A DNA stretch of 36,457 bases from Syncephalis plumigaleata (GCA_025201365.1 JAIXMF010000117.1:1-36457); one strand, 5' to 3'. Positions 1 to 10,630 are shown, numbered from the stretch's first letter. Program-made: numbers and translations. Notes: generated by a model from the letters alone, not told the origin.

Positions 1-3000
1 TCCTATATCAAATGTTATTACTATTACTATTTACTTGTTCATTCTTGTATTATGAATTACCTTAAGTGACCATGATTTACTGTGTTTTTTAATCGCTTCT
101 CCAATCAATTCATTAGTGTTGGACACTTTAGCGTATTGACACGCCAATCCATCTAATGTACGTATACGTAAATAATTATTCTACTTTACATCTGTATAAC
201 TATAACTCACTCATGGCTACAAAGGATGGTTGCGTGGCATGTTCCTCGAATTGATCACGCGTAAATTGCACCAACGATTTACCACCTAGAAATCCGTCTA
301 GAGCTGCTTTCAATATTGATTTCGCTTCCTTAGGTAACACGATACTTTCATTCGCTAGTGCTATAAGACATCATCATCATAATAAGAATGAGAATGCAGT
401 GTTTGAGTCATTCAGTCAACTTGCATACCTTGCTCTAGTTTTACAATGTAACCCAGGTAATTTGGATGACTTGACTCGATAGTCATCGCTTTGTTAAGAC
501 TAGCAAGGGCAAGTAATGGTTTCTCTACATAAATAAATAAACAAGTCTATTAATATGAATATCATCATCATCATCATCATGTATCACTTACGCTTCCTTA
601 TGGCCACTTCAAATCCAAGGATGTGTGTGTTCACATGATTGGGCAAATGCGTTTGAAGGATTTGTAGCCATTGTGTAGCTGCTGCCAATGGATCCTTGGT
701 CTAATCCGTACAGTTTAATAATAACTTCATAGAATGAATAAATAGCCATTATATCACTTACTTCCAAGTAGGACTTGCCATCCTTATCCTCTTCAGTAGT
801 GGTGGATGCAGCTTTCTTGGTAGTATCTGTTATCAAATAGTGCATAATAGATCATTAGTAAGTAATAACATCATCTAACTTATAATGACATGCTGCTATT
901 ACCTGATCGTGACTCTTTGGCTTTCTGCTGCTGTTGCTGCTCTTTAATCTTTGCTTCCTGCTTGCGTAGTTTACTCATGTACTTTTTCAATTCGGACGGG
1001 GTCATTGTAGCTATACATCAATCAACATTATAATCATGCTTATCTATTATTATCACCGTACTTATTACTTACATGTATCTACGGCTGAAGCATTTGCACC
1101 TGCACCACCTTCAGTATTATTAACTGCTGCACCACCAGTAGCCATTTGAGGTTCATCATACAATTTCAGATATGCCTACATTTCCGATTAATTAGGATAT
1201 AATACTAGTATATATAGTGTAGCTACCTTGATTGCTAGATCAGCAGTTTCTACGTAGACTGGACTGGTATAAATGGTATCTTCGAATTTTAGTAGTCTAA
1301 TGTCCATAATAAGCATAGTATTATTAGTATCAGTATTAGTATTTACATAGTCAATTACCGTAGATAGGATTGAATGGTCGTTTTCCTTAAACAATAAGTA
1401 TGGAAATCGAATTGATCATCAATGAAATCATCAAAATGCTAATAGATCATTAGTAAATCACTAGTTGATACTCATCTAATTTACCTTGCCAATTTGATGT
1501 AGTAGTTTTAGTGCTTTGCCTAATTGATTCTGACGAACAAGACTACGCGATGATTCCATTTCAAACCATAAACATTGCATATCAATCAGATCCTTGACTG
1601 GTTCCTTAACATCCGGCTAAATCACTTGATTAGCATACAACAACAATATAGCTATCAATTTCACGCTAGCTTACTCGTGTGAATAGACCAATGGTCTTTT
1701 CCGCTTCTTCTACTTGATTGTTACGCAACAAATATTTTGTGCACTTTGAATTAACAAATCGATCTTGTAAATCCAATTGACGTGCCTCAACCATGATTTG
1801 TGCTGCCAATTCAGGTTGTCCCAAATGCTAATACGTCTATTTGTTAGCAGTAATAATAAGCATGCTATATGTCATTATTATTACCTTAGCAATACGTGCT
1901 TTCACCATGTATAATTCCACTAGAGTTGGTGTATGCGCGATGGCTTCATTGATATACTTTAATGCACGTTCTTGCTGGTTTAACTTGTCGAAATGCTGTG
2001 CCAAGTAGAATAACGTCCATAAATAGGTGGTTGGTGCTTCTTTATCGACACTCTCTATTATTCGATGTATCAGTATATATCAGCATATATATATAAGCAA
2101 ATCACTAATACTTACCATCCAATGTCTTGCCATCGCATAATTGCTTTTGATAGTCAAGCATGAGCTTTTCAATAATCTCTACACGCTTAGTATCCGCATA
2201 CAATGACTTGATATTAGCGAATAGTGAGGGGACACCCTTTCGTAGCATTGCTTTGAAATAAGTGTCGATACGTTGTTGGAATGTATCACCTAACATGATG
2301 ACTCCTATTAATCTTTACGTATTTCTAATTACTCTAATAGCTTGCACTTACCATGCATATAATTGAGCGGTAATCGTTTCAACAAATTGGAACGTGGATA
2401 TTGCGTGGCTAACTGATCATATGCCTCAACAATTTGGTTCTCTTGTGACTTGTCACCTATTATTACTATTATTAATACGCTTAATAACCTGGTTATTGTT
2501 AACTTACTTGCATCAATACCTGAACAAGTCAGATATCTATCCAAATAGAATCGATAATCTGGATTCTCGTTGATTAATCGACGATACACTTCTTTTGCTT
2601 CATCGAGACGATTTAGCTTTTGTAATAGATTGGCTAGATAACAATGATTGTATTAGAGCTATGCTGATCTATCTCATTCAATGTTTCAATGACTCACCTC
2701 GCTTCTCCCAAACACCGATAACATCGCATACTCGATTCTGAATGGTGTCCAAGTCTTTTAGTGCATCCTCTAGATCACCCTTTTCTTCAATCGTCAAATT
2801 GCGATACATTAGCAATTCACTATGATCGTAATCCTTGCTGGGTGGTGGTATCTAATACATATATAGCTGCATTAGTATAAATGTATTGCATTGATACGAA
2901 TGCTAGCTCACCTTCATACTATTCTCAAATGCACGTAGTACATTAGCGGCCAAATCATAATCACCGAGTAGATGAAGTGAGATGGCATAACCAATCCAGA

Positions 3001-3870
3001 ACATTCTATTGTTTGTGTTGAGCGAAAGCAATAGATCTCGAGTATCCTATGTATATCATGATGGTTATTACTAGTCAACATGATAGTGTTATTGCCAATG
3101 ACTAACCGCATAAGCCTCGTAGTTACGCATTTGGATTTGTAATAATGCTAAATCACGAAGAATTTGCATATTATTCTAGTATAGATGAGCATTATAGTTA
3201 CAGTATTGTTCTTTCATATACAAGCGATGATGGATTAGTTACCTTATCGAATTTCAATGCATTTCGATAACATTTAATGGCTTCCTCGTAGTTCTTTTCG
3301 GCGCGATATAGCAATCCAAATACATGCCAACCTAGTAGAAGAAAATACGCGACATGACGCGTGTGTGCGTGTGTGTGTGTCAAGCATAAACCATACTCAC
3401 GAATAGAATGCCATCACTATAGTGGCCAACCACCATGATAAAGGATACAAATATGACTAGTGAGATCGTTCTTCAAACCTTTACGAACGAATTCGAAACC
3501 TTCCTCCTTTCGTTCTAGACTTGACAGGAAAAGACCTTTCATAGCAAGGGTCTCTATCATTATCATATATCATTATTATAGATGCGGTAAGGTTAATCCT
3601 ATGCTGCATTGATATGCTGATTAGCTTTGTTTGTTTGTTTCTCTCTTACCGCCATGTTCGGGAAACTTTTTCAAGATCTGATCGGCTGATTTCAATCCAC
3701 GTTTATATTGTCGATGCTCGAAGAAACGCTAGCAAGATCAAGTTGGTTAGATTCCCGGTAAAAGATCCTATTTGCATATGCGTGTTCGTGTTTTTGTTTT
3801 GAGATCTTACCAGTAGTCCTTTAAATTGGGATGCCTCTCTGGAGGGCAATTCACGCTTAGTGGCCGCCAT
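1..3870 (-). CDS. NAA15: NatA N-terminal acetyltransferase auxiliary subunit (NAA15/Nat1), 3' end beyond window
   Basis: Large TPR scaffold of the NatA complex; the family anchors the catalytic NAA10 subunit at the ribosome. The start is ATG at 3868-3870 ([18 protein letters not shown]), which matches the family N-terminus; a Met further upstream in the same frame is less likely. Hand-built exons, phases closing: 3811-3870, 3650-3728, 3449-3553, 3243-3331, 3107-3175, 2912-3046, 2698-2851, 2508-2633, 2352-2456, 2116-2304, 1885-2054, 1675-1827, 1485-1616, 1359-1438, 1227-1296, 1073-1175, 903-1010, 762-826, 592-700, 429-524, 211-360, 61-152, <1-2. Landmarks: [20 protein letters not shown] and RNALKFDK (TPR), [29 protein letters not shown], and the Lys/Gln-rich [20 protein letters not shown] segment. 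About 813 residues are visible; family members have about 850. A TAG at 200-202 lies inside the 58-nt intron 153-210 and is not taken as the stop, because the next exon continues family-like sequence in frame. Confidence 0.95.
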
Positions 3871-4304
3871 AATGTAAGTCAACGAGAAACGATAGCCACA
3901 CTGGTATGAAGAAATACGCGAGAGTAGTAAGTAGTAACTGCAGCTACGCACTATTAGAGCTTACTACAGCTGACTACAAATAACAACAACAAATAACAAA
4001 CAATGACGACGGTATAAAAGTGTTGTGTGCGCAGTAGTAGTAGTAGTTTACGCGTTAGGCTAAAACTACAGTGTTTTTCCATCCAATTTGCGCATTTATC
4101 TTTTCACTTTTGCAGTTTACTAATAAATAGATTAACACAATTGTTAACACCACTATTACCATAGAAATGCCAATTGACACAGCACGATAATAATAACAAT
4201 TCAGTATTTCGTAATTGATCCTTTATTGATAGCGATAACTATCATCATCAATTCTATAAGGTAGATGATACAAGTGTACTAGTATAGTTGGATATTACCA
4301 TGTC

Positions 4305-4508
4305 ATGTACTTACAAGTAGCTATTGAGTATCGTGTATGGAATCGGGATATGGCAGCATGTCTGAATTTCATCCAGATTATCCACAGTGCTCGCAATGGA
4401 AACGGTATTCCAACACAATTCCAACGAAGTACTGTTCCTTCTAAACGTTCAAGCAATGATGAGCAAGACCAAGCGGGAACCAAACAACAAATAACAATTC
4501 ATCCGTGA
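4305..4508 (+). pseudogene. C-terminal fragment of a Fanzor (eukaryotic TnpB-like RNA-guided nuclease)
   Basis: An open stretch of 67 codons contains YRVWNRDMAACLNFIQII followed by RNGNGIPTQF. The NRD-x2-A-x2-N core followed by a Gly-x-x-Pro turn is the hallmark of the C-terminal RuvC-III segment of Fanzor/TnpB proteins, where the Asp of NRD is catalytic. Nothing of the upstream RuvC-I/II motifs or the Cys zinc knuckle is readable before it, so this is a remnant of a protein normally several hundred residues long. The segment lies near the right end of the element, where Fanzor genes usually end. A second copy at 10219-10374 keeps the reading frame, which argues that the shared ancestor was coding. 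Family assignment is by motif memory only. Confidence 0.65.
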
Positions 4509-4558
4509 TGGTTATCGCTATCACCCCAGTCTTTCCCCCAAGGGAAGGAGGGGCTGGG
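4505..4558 (+). other. Stem-loops just 3' of the Fanzor fragment (possible omega-RNA scaffold relic)
   Basis: Two hairpins follow the fragment. GTGAT...ATCAC (4505-4524) has a 10-nt loop. CCCAG (4525-4529) pairs with CTGGG (4554-4558) and is extended by a pyrimidine/purine stem (TCTTTCC with GGAGGGG, including G-U pairs). In Fanzor/TnpB systems the guide-RNA scaffold overlaps the 3' end of the nuclease gene and the element end, which is the position seen here. The GTGATGGTTATCGC part is kept in copy C; the GC-rich hairpin is not. Function is speculative. Confidence 0.25.
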
Positions 4559-4656
4559 AAACAAAATACGGGGGTACTTGTACTTGTAAGTGTTAATTAT
4601 TATTTATTCGTAAAGACAAAAGGCTAACTGCGCAAATTGGATGGAAAAAGCCTGTA

Positions 4657-5900
4657 ATTTTACAATTTATAAAACTACATGTTACTACTATCGTCATAAT
4701 CATCATCCATTTGTAGCTATTTGTTACAGCAAGCGTATCATAAAATAAAACAGGCACTAATATGAATGCATTACCACATCCTATTGTATATATGACATGT
4801 TATCTATATTCAGTATGAGTAGTGACGACTACTTGATAAACAATGAAAGTCATTGATTGATTGTGTATCATGATGCTGTTAATCCACTTGACGAGGACTT
4901 GTCCCAGACCATATCGTGTTTTATGAACGAAGAAGATCCCACATGGCACATTGTAGCATGCGACTATGATGATTATGATTATGATTCTTGATTACTAGTA
5001 GTTAGAACGCAGCATGGCGTACCACAGAATAGAGACAATCACTCGACCAATACGGATGATAGATACGCATGAAAGAATGGACAATGTACACCCCGTAATG
5101 TGACATGGCTAAAGTGGCGCCATTATAGTATGAATAGCAGCACTCATAATGATGATAACCTGTCAATGGCAAGGCCATTCATTATATAAACGAGCAGTAG
5201 GAATAAGAGCGTGAGCATGGCTACTCTACGCAGCACGGCCATCCCTTGACCTTTTTCCATTCCTCTGTTGTCTCTTTAGTGCTACCACTACTGCTCTCAC
5301 CCTTTAGCTCACTTACTCTCGTTCTCGTTTTTATTTCCCTTTCCAACTATTCATTCAAAGACTAGGCACGGCACGCCTCTATTCTCACTTTACTTGACGG
5401 CTGATTAGTTACCAATTCCTACTCATTTCCACCGATAACTACCTCTTATACGATATTCTTGTGTCATTACTACTATTACAGATATTGAAGGTATATATAT
5501 AGATATATCCAATAACATAGTTATCTATTTTTATAGTGATAATAATAGTAGCAGCAGTAGTATCAGTATCCGTATCAGTTATCTATTCTGTTCTTTCTCT
5601 CTTATTTTATATCTTTTGGTTCTTTTTATACTAGTAACTAGTAGAACGTTTGCTTATCGACCGTAGTAGCACATTATCGCCACAGCAATAACGAATAATA
5701 ACAGTGGTAGTAGTAGCAGCAGCACCAGCAACAACTTATCAACAGACGCCTAGTGCATAACAAATACTCGTCGTTATTATTGGTGCTGCTTACTGTTGTG
5801 ACTCTGTATTTCGCGCGTGTGCACATCTATGTGTATCCGAGTTGCGTTCACTTCTTAATTTCTCCATATACCAAGAGTAGAACAATAGACTAGGCATATC

Positions 5901-5935
<35 letters not shown>
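4657..5935. other. Intergenic region and probable 5' leader of the UBL3-like gene
   Basis: No convincing gene was found. An ATG-less open stretch around 4870-4988 ends in an Asp/Tyr-rich tail, but it has an upstream in-frame stop and no recognisable family. From 5215 on the plus strand is CT-rich and then rich in AGT/ACT trinucleotides, as expected of a long leader. A short upstream ORF begins at 5217 (MATLRSTAIP, then stop). Confidence 0.5.
5183..5190 (+). promoter_or_regulatory. TATA box candidate, UBL3-like gene
   Basis: TATATAAA sits about 35 bp before a CT-rich stretch. If used, the transcript would have a leader of roughly 700 nt, so an unseen 5' UTR intron is possible. Confidence 0.35.

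Positions 5936-5937
<2 letters not shown>
5901..5937 (+). repeat. (TCA)n microsatellite abutting a start codon
   Basis: Twelve TCA units run directly into the ATG at 5936. The run is part of the leader. Related ATC/CAT repeats recur elsewhere in the window, including the poly-His tracts of two proteins. Confidence 0.9.
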
Positions 5938-6648
5938 GTCTGATAGAGCATCCACAGTTCAGGATACAGTAACGCCCACATCAACCGTTGTAGGTGGTAA
6001 TGATCCTCACTCAGTTCCATCTATCTTTACTAAAGACGATATGATTGATCATGACCATGATGACCATGAAGAATCCACCGCTACTACACATTCAGGCCAA
6101 GTGGCACTCACATGTCTACTCGTGAATGGTGAACGACATACATTCCACTTTACACCAGAGACATCGATACAACTAGCGAAGCAACATATTCATGAACACT
6201 GGCCTAAAGGTAAATAATAGCATGCGTCTGTAAACAAAAAACGCACACACGCTAATAGTCACCCTTTTTCTACGTTTATTTATTTAACCACCCCATTTGT
6301 TTTGTTAGAATGGACGGAACCACGTCCTGATGACATTGATAGTCTCAAACTATTATATTTAGGTCGATTCCTAGATGATGAAAATACATTGACAGGTAAG
6401 TTAATCGAATATATAGATATTAGTAGTAATAGTAATTGATTATTTATATTAGACAATAGCATGGCTGCTAATCGTTCTTATATTGTTCACTTGACCATTC
6501 GACGACGAGTACCTTCAGAATCCGGTAAGCTAATATCTTGATAGTAGTCTCATACTCGTATATCACTAACAATAGTCTACATGCCTCATTAGAGAGTCGT
6601 AAATTAACGGATCATTCTATTCGATGGCGATGCTGTTGTATTTTGTAA
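5936..6648 (+). CDS. UBL3: Membrane-anchored ubiquitin-fold protein with CAAX box (UBL3/MUB-like)
   Basis: A 162-residue protein from exons 5936-6209, 6309-6395, 6453-6524 and 6593-6648, all introns in phase 1. An acidic, His-rich N-terminal extension of about 60 residues precedes a ubiquitin-like domain with QVALTCLLVNGERHTFHFTP, DIDSLKLLYLGRFLDDENTL and YIVHLTIRR. This is the layout of animal UBL3, plant MUB and fungal homologues. The C-terminus is RWRCCCIL: a CAAX box (CCIL) whose final Leu favours geranylgeranylation, with a further Cys upstream for possible palmitoylation. There is no C-terminal di-Gly, so it is not a conjugated modifier. The family sorts cargo to vesicles and tethers partner enzymes at the plasma membrane. 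The N-terminal extension is longer than in UBL3/MUB proteins. Confidence 0.88.
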
Positions 6649-7390
6649 TCATTCTCGCTTCCTTCATATCACATAACATAATGGTCAAGCACATATCTTC
6701 ATTTCCCTTACCATTACACTGACCGCTGTTCATTCTTTCATGTATGATCATCATGTTTATGACTACTATCACTGCGATTACCATATTCTTCTTTGTCTTC
6801 TTTATACTTTTGAATACAATAATGCTAATCGACCATGTTTATCTAGTAGCAGTATTCTCATTATCGCCATCATTCTTACTATTAAAAAGATTATTGATTT
6901 AGAGACATGTTATATTGATGCTTGAATGATAAGTGGATTGGGTTCAGTTGAACTGATGTCAAGTTACAAAAATGATAGGTGCCACCTTAATGATTCAAAT
7001 TCAGCATTCATACGATCAATTCATCCTCATTCCCTTACTTGTTCACTCTTCATCCTATTTGCGTACTACTATTTCGTTGTTACACGTCCCTTCTTTGCCT
7101 GCATACACTACGATAGAAAACCCTATCGTATCCCATCACTTTATCAATAGTAGCCGCACTTGTCGCACTCCTTACACCTGCTATTCATTGTAGACGTGTA
7201 CCACGAGTATTCTTTATGCTTGTTGACTTTTTCCATCTGGTAGTTACGAACGTTGTCACATTACACGCACGCACATATATATGCATATATAAATATATAG
7301 TCATATCTAGTTGCTTACCCTGTCTATGTACTTGGTGACCCATACAATAGAATTCATAGGTTGACACTTTTATACTGAACAGCTGAACTC
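6649..7390. other. Intergenic region, UBL3-like 3' flank to PWWP gene promoter
   Basis: About 740 bp with only short, low-complexity ORFs rich in Tyr, His and Ile. No splice-linked coding sequence was found on either strand. The right end carries the promoter of the next gene. Confidence 0.5.
7286..7299 (+). promoter_or_regulatory. TATA-like element of the PWWP gene
   Basis: TATATAAATATATA lies 92-105 bp before the ATG at 7391, a reasonable core-promoter distance. It is an AT-rich setting, so the match is suggestive only. Confidence 0.35.
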
Positions 7391-9607
7391 ATGGAGGGTA
7401 ATCGACAACCTCCTCCTTCTCTTCCTCCACCGCTTGACTCCTCGCAGTCGTCCTTGCCGCCGGTGCAAACGCACTACCGACACCGATCCTATTCGTCAGG
7501 TCATGGACAGAATATGGAAATAATACCACCTGATCTATCCGTAAGTTGAATAGATAATTCCAATAGAACGTGAACTCACTTATACTCACATATGTATATA
7601 TATTAGAGCGCTAATCATGCGTATTCGATGCATCATACACATGCGCCACCTGCTATAGGCTCAGTTGGTGTCTGGCCTGCGCAACCACCTGTAGGTTGGT
7701 GGCCTGAACGATCTACCATTGACGTAGCTAACATCAATCCTACTACTACTACTATTATTCCTACTACAATGATGACAACAGCTACTAATACTGCCACTAC
7801 TGCTACGGGTATACCATCTGCATCCATGAGACATGAGCCAGTTCATACTAGTAATAGCGCTAATAATAGTGGACGTACACGTCGATCAACCCTTACTCAT
7901 CGGAGCCAGCCGGCACAAGATTATCCGCATTCCTCCGCATCAAGTACCACTGCCGATGAAGGAAGGTAATATAATTGCTAGTATATCAAGTGAATACTAG
8001 ATCAAGTATAACCTGTATTGTATTCAATTAGTGATGGAGGTGAATGGACTGATGGTCGATCTCGAACTACACGTACTGCCGACAAAGGAAAACTGCAACG
8101 ACCAGCACCACCACTTTTACGAAGTGTTAAATCAAGTCAAAATAGACGAATGAGTCAGGGTAAGCTATACATTATATAAGATATAAGATATGTATAGCAG
8201 TATTAACTTATTGTTATTATCACAGAGACAGTTCCTGTTAATATGCCAAACTATCCTGTAATGCACAACATGTCAGAATCTGAATTCCCCATGATTGAAC
8301 GACGATATGGACCATTTAGAGGATTTGAATTGGTATTCGTAGATCCATTAGATGTTACTGTACGCTATTGGTGGCCTGCTATGGTAAATGGTTTGATACT
8401 GGATAAAGAACTGCTAGTAAACCTTATTCTTGATCCATCTATGGATTAGGTGGTGCCACCCGAGCAGATTGATAGATACATGCGTCTACCCTATCCCGGT
8501 CATGATGAATGTCTAGTACGCTACTTTGAGGATAATAAGTTGTAAGTTGATGACTACTATGAGATGAATGCATTTGTATATACATTGTACTAATGGTGAT
8601 TTAGTTCCATGGTTAAAATGAAAGACTTGGTGCCGTTTAACCTTAACACTGAACCTTATTTGTACTTTAGTCGAAATCTTCCTGAATTCTTGGAGGATAG
8701 CGGTGTACGTAGAGCGACACGCTATCTACACACAGGCATTCTACCAAGAAAGTTCCCCTGGAAAGCATGGCGTGAAATGGCATCGAGCGATTACAGATTG
8801 ATCGGTTATCGTGATACATTCCGATTAGCTCGATTGGCACACATTAAGGATCCCGAGGAGATTCCTAGTCATAGTGAACGAGAGGAGAATGGCGAGGAGC
8901 ACGATCATCATCATCACCACCATCACCATCATGATGGAGAAAGTATGGATGGCGTGCAAGTGAAAGAGACTACCGCTTATTCCTCTACTACTGATGACCA
9001 TGCTGGACTATCACATCAACGGTCTAATCTGACTACCAATACAAAAGCAATACAAAATGGATCAGGTAGGATATATACATAGTATGTTTATTCATGTGCC
9101 CTATTAATCCATCTACTAGATAAAGAGCCAACTCATTTGGAAGGCAAAGCAAAGTCATCCTATCCAGATGGTGCCTCCACTGCCAATGCAACCAATCATC
9201 CACAAACACCGACAAAACGAGGTCGCGGAAATCATCGAAGTGGCTATGGTCGTCGTCGTGCAGAACACGAAGAAGCCAGTACAGGTATTCCTCATTCCTA
9301 TAAGATTAGACTAGACTTGATACTAATAAACTGTGCTATATTATTAGAGAAACGTATACCCTATCAACGACCACCCACTCGACCACCCGATGTATGGGAT
9401 TACATTCGATATGATGAGCATGGTCAGCCGCGTGCTGCCGATGAACGAGAAGCGCTGTATCAATCAGGATTTGAACGATTATACGAGTTACAAGCGGAAT
9501 ATCGACAGTTAAAACGAACAACGCGTGAACTAGCCAAGGAACTAGTGGGTCGTCACGAGAATGGTGGAGCAATTACACGATCTCGTAGACGGAAACTCGC
9601 TCTTTAG
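7391..9607 (+). CDS. PWWP-domain chromatin protein with poly-His tract
   Basis: A 590-residue protein from exons 7391-7540, 7607-7965, 8032-8159, 8226-8383, 8450-8541, 8605-9065, 9120-9284 and 9348-9607, phases closing. The N-terminus is Pro/Ser-rich and then Thr-rich (about residues 1-210). A PWWP-like domain spans about 235-320: VRYWWPAMVVPPEQIDRY, LVRYFEDNKF and VKMKDLVPFN. This core appears only when the 66-nt intron 8384-8449 is removed, which supports the model. PWWP domains bind methyl-lysine histone tails and DNA. After it come a run of nine His (encoded near 8906-8932), a basic RGRGNHRSGYGRRR stretch and a C-terminal helix rich in Glu, Arg and Lys. No catalytic domain was seen. The nearest described type is an Ioc4/Pdp-like reader, but no orthologue can be named. 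Confidence 0.75.
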
Positions 9608-9726
9608 ATGATGCTTGCTGTTACGTATTTTGTTTTTTAATTGCCTCCACTTTTATTTTCTTTCTCTTTTCATTTACATATAAACATTATTGCTGTCTAT
9701 TGATTGTCATAACCATGTCATACGAT

Positions 9727-9995
9727 TTATTCTTTAGACTTGCTATCCCTAATACGTCGTTCCTCTCCATAAACAACTAATAACAAAGAGTGATATAAGT
9801 ATTTATCGATTAGTAGTGCCATTCTATCAACTTACCACGTCGATATAGTACCCAACTCGTAGATACAAATATAGGTGCTGTCACTATCATAACTACAAGT
9901 CTATACATGTATCATATATGTATTAGCAGGTTACTTGTATTCTACAACAATGATTACCTTTTTGCTTGCGGTGATAATTGAGAGAATTTAACCAT
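9727..9995 (-). CDS. 50-residue single-span membrane protein
   Basis: Three exons (9958-9995, 9836-9900, 9727-9776) join in phase to give 50 residues: MVKFSQLSPQAKR, a hydrophobic segment LVVMIVTAPIFVSTSWVLY (about 14-32), then RRVVYGEERRIRDSKSKE. Both introns (57 and 59 nt) have good GT-AG ends. A short basic N-terminus, one membrane span and a charged tail is the pattern of small fungal mitochondrial inner-membrane or ER proteins. The form LSPQAKRLV...TAPIF...VLYRRxVxGEE looks like a conserved fungal small-protein family whose name I cannot give with confidence. It starts about 120 bp from the transposon end at 10119. The gene is too short for ordinary ORF calling. Confidence 0.7.
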
Positions 9996-10118
9996 AATGA
10001 GCAAACGTGACAATACTTGTAATCGACAATACGCGATAGACTTGTTAAATAAATAGACTGAGAGTCGAATAAGATGGATAGAAATAAAAATAAGACATCA
10101 ACACATTCATCACCACCG

Positions 10119-10393
10119 TACTTTTCCAACCAATCAACGCTGTTACCCTTTTGCTTTTACCAATAAATAATAGCTATAATAATACGTATTTAGATGTGAG
10201 TAGCGATAACCATCACGGTTAAGTTGTTTCTTGTTGTCTTTCATTTATTGAACGTTTAGAAGTAATGACACATTGATGTAGTTGTGTTGGAACACCATTT
10301 CCATTGCGAAGACTGAGAATAATCTGAATAAAATTCAGACATGCTGCCATATCCCAATTCCATACACGATACTCGAATCATTTACCATTCATG
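10119..10393 (-). mobile_element. Decayed end of the Fanzor-bearing Tc1/mariner-like family (copy C)
   Basis: Read on the minus strand, this stretch parallels copy A at 4305-4654: the codons of the Fanzor tail, then CCGTGATGGTTATCGCTA, then a poly-A/T-rich stretch, then GTTGATTGGTTGGAAAAGTAC as a degenerate terminus ending next to TA (10119-10120). The opposite end of the element is not adjacent. The only inward-facing partner nearby is the end at 12889, beyond the F-box gene. Similarity stops at about 10393. Confidence 0.6.
10219..10374 (-). pseudogene. Second Fanzor C-terminal fragment, catalytic motif region altered
   Basis: The minus-strand frame ending at the TAA at 10219-10221 reads YRVWNWDMAACLNFIQIILS and then RNGNGVPTQL. 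It is the same C-terminal RuvC-III region as at 4305-4508, with the Arg of NRD replaced by Trp while the Asp is kept. Many of the nucleotide differences between the copies are silent or conservative, suggesting both descended from functional ancestors. Upstream of the YRVW codons the two copies go out of frame. It is clearly a relic. Confidence 0.6.
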
Positions 10394-10630
10394 TCATCTT
10401 TACAATTCTGATGTGTGCATCTAATAGAATAATGAATTAGTATATTGTTATACATTGTACTCATATTAAGAAGGCATGACAAGTGACAGTAGGATATCTC
10501 GTCAATTAGAAATACTTGAACACCATGCTTCATTATTATCCACACTTGCGTATGCTTTATTTGTGTTCTTGATTAAAATAACGTCATCCTATTTCTCTAC
10601 CTCATATCGCCTTTCTTATTCCATTCCACT

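Larger units (their letters stand above)
4069..4654 (+). mobile_element. Tc1/mariner-like non-autonomous element with Fanzor remnant (copy A)
   Basis: A 586 bp element bounded by 26 bp terminal inverted repeats that differ at two positions. The left end is CAGTGTTTTTCCATCC... (4069-4094) and the right end reads inward as CAGGCTTTTTCCATCC... (4629-4654). Each is flanked by the dinucleotide TA (4067-4068 and 4655-4656), the classic target duplication of the Tc1/mariner superfamily. No transposase is present. A subterminal inverted repeat built on GTTATCGCTATCA occurs near both ends (about 4227-4250 and 4505-4524). Inside is the decayed C-terminus of a Fanzor-type protein. The first 90 bp inside the left end are repeated at 12781-12889 and 16086-16209 in reverse orientation, so this is a family. 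Boundaries are seen directly; the superfamily is inferred from the TA flanks and the CAGT-type termini. Confidence 0.75.

Noticed and set aside
200-202. TAG as the NAA15 stop codon
   Set aside because: It lies in a 58-nt GT-AG intron. The exon 61-152 beyond it continues family-like sequence in the correct phase.
4870-4990. Open stretch ending in an Asp/Tyr-rich tail before the UBL3-like gene
   Set aside because: Has a stop just upstream in frame, no ATG at the open end, no acceptor, and no family match. Noted only as intergenic.
7220-7245. TTTTTCCATCTGG resembling the transposon terminus TTTTTCCATCCAA
   Set aside because: Only about a dozen bases agree, there is no partner or internal similarity, and the stretch is likely chance.
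7633-7827. Val-rich ORFs opposite the PWWP gene
   Set aside because: Antisense of the Thr-rich coding tract, with no independent support.
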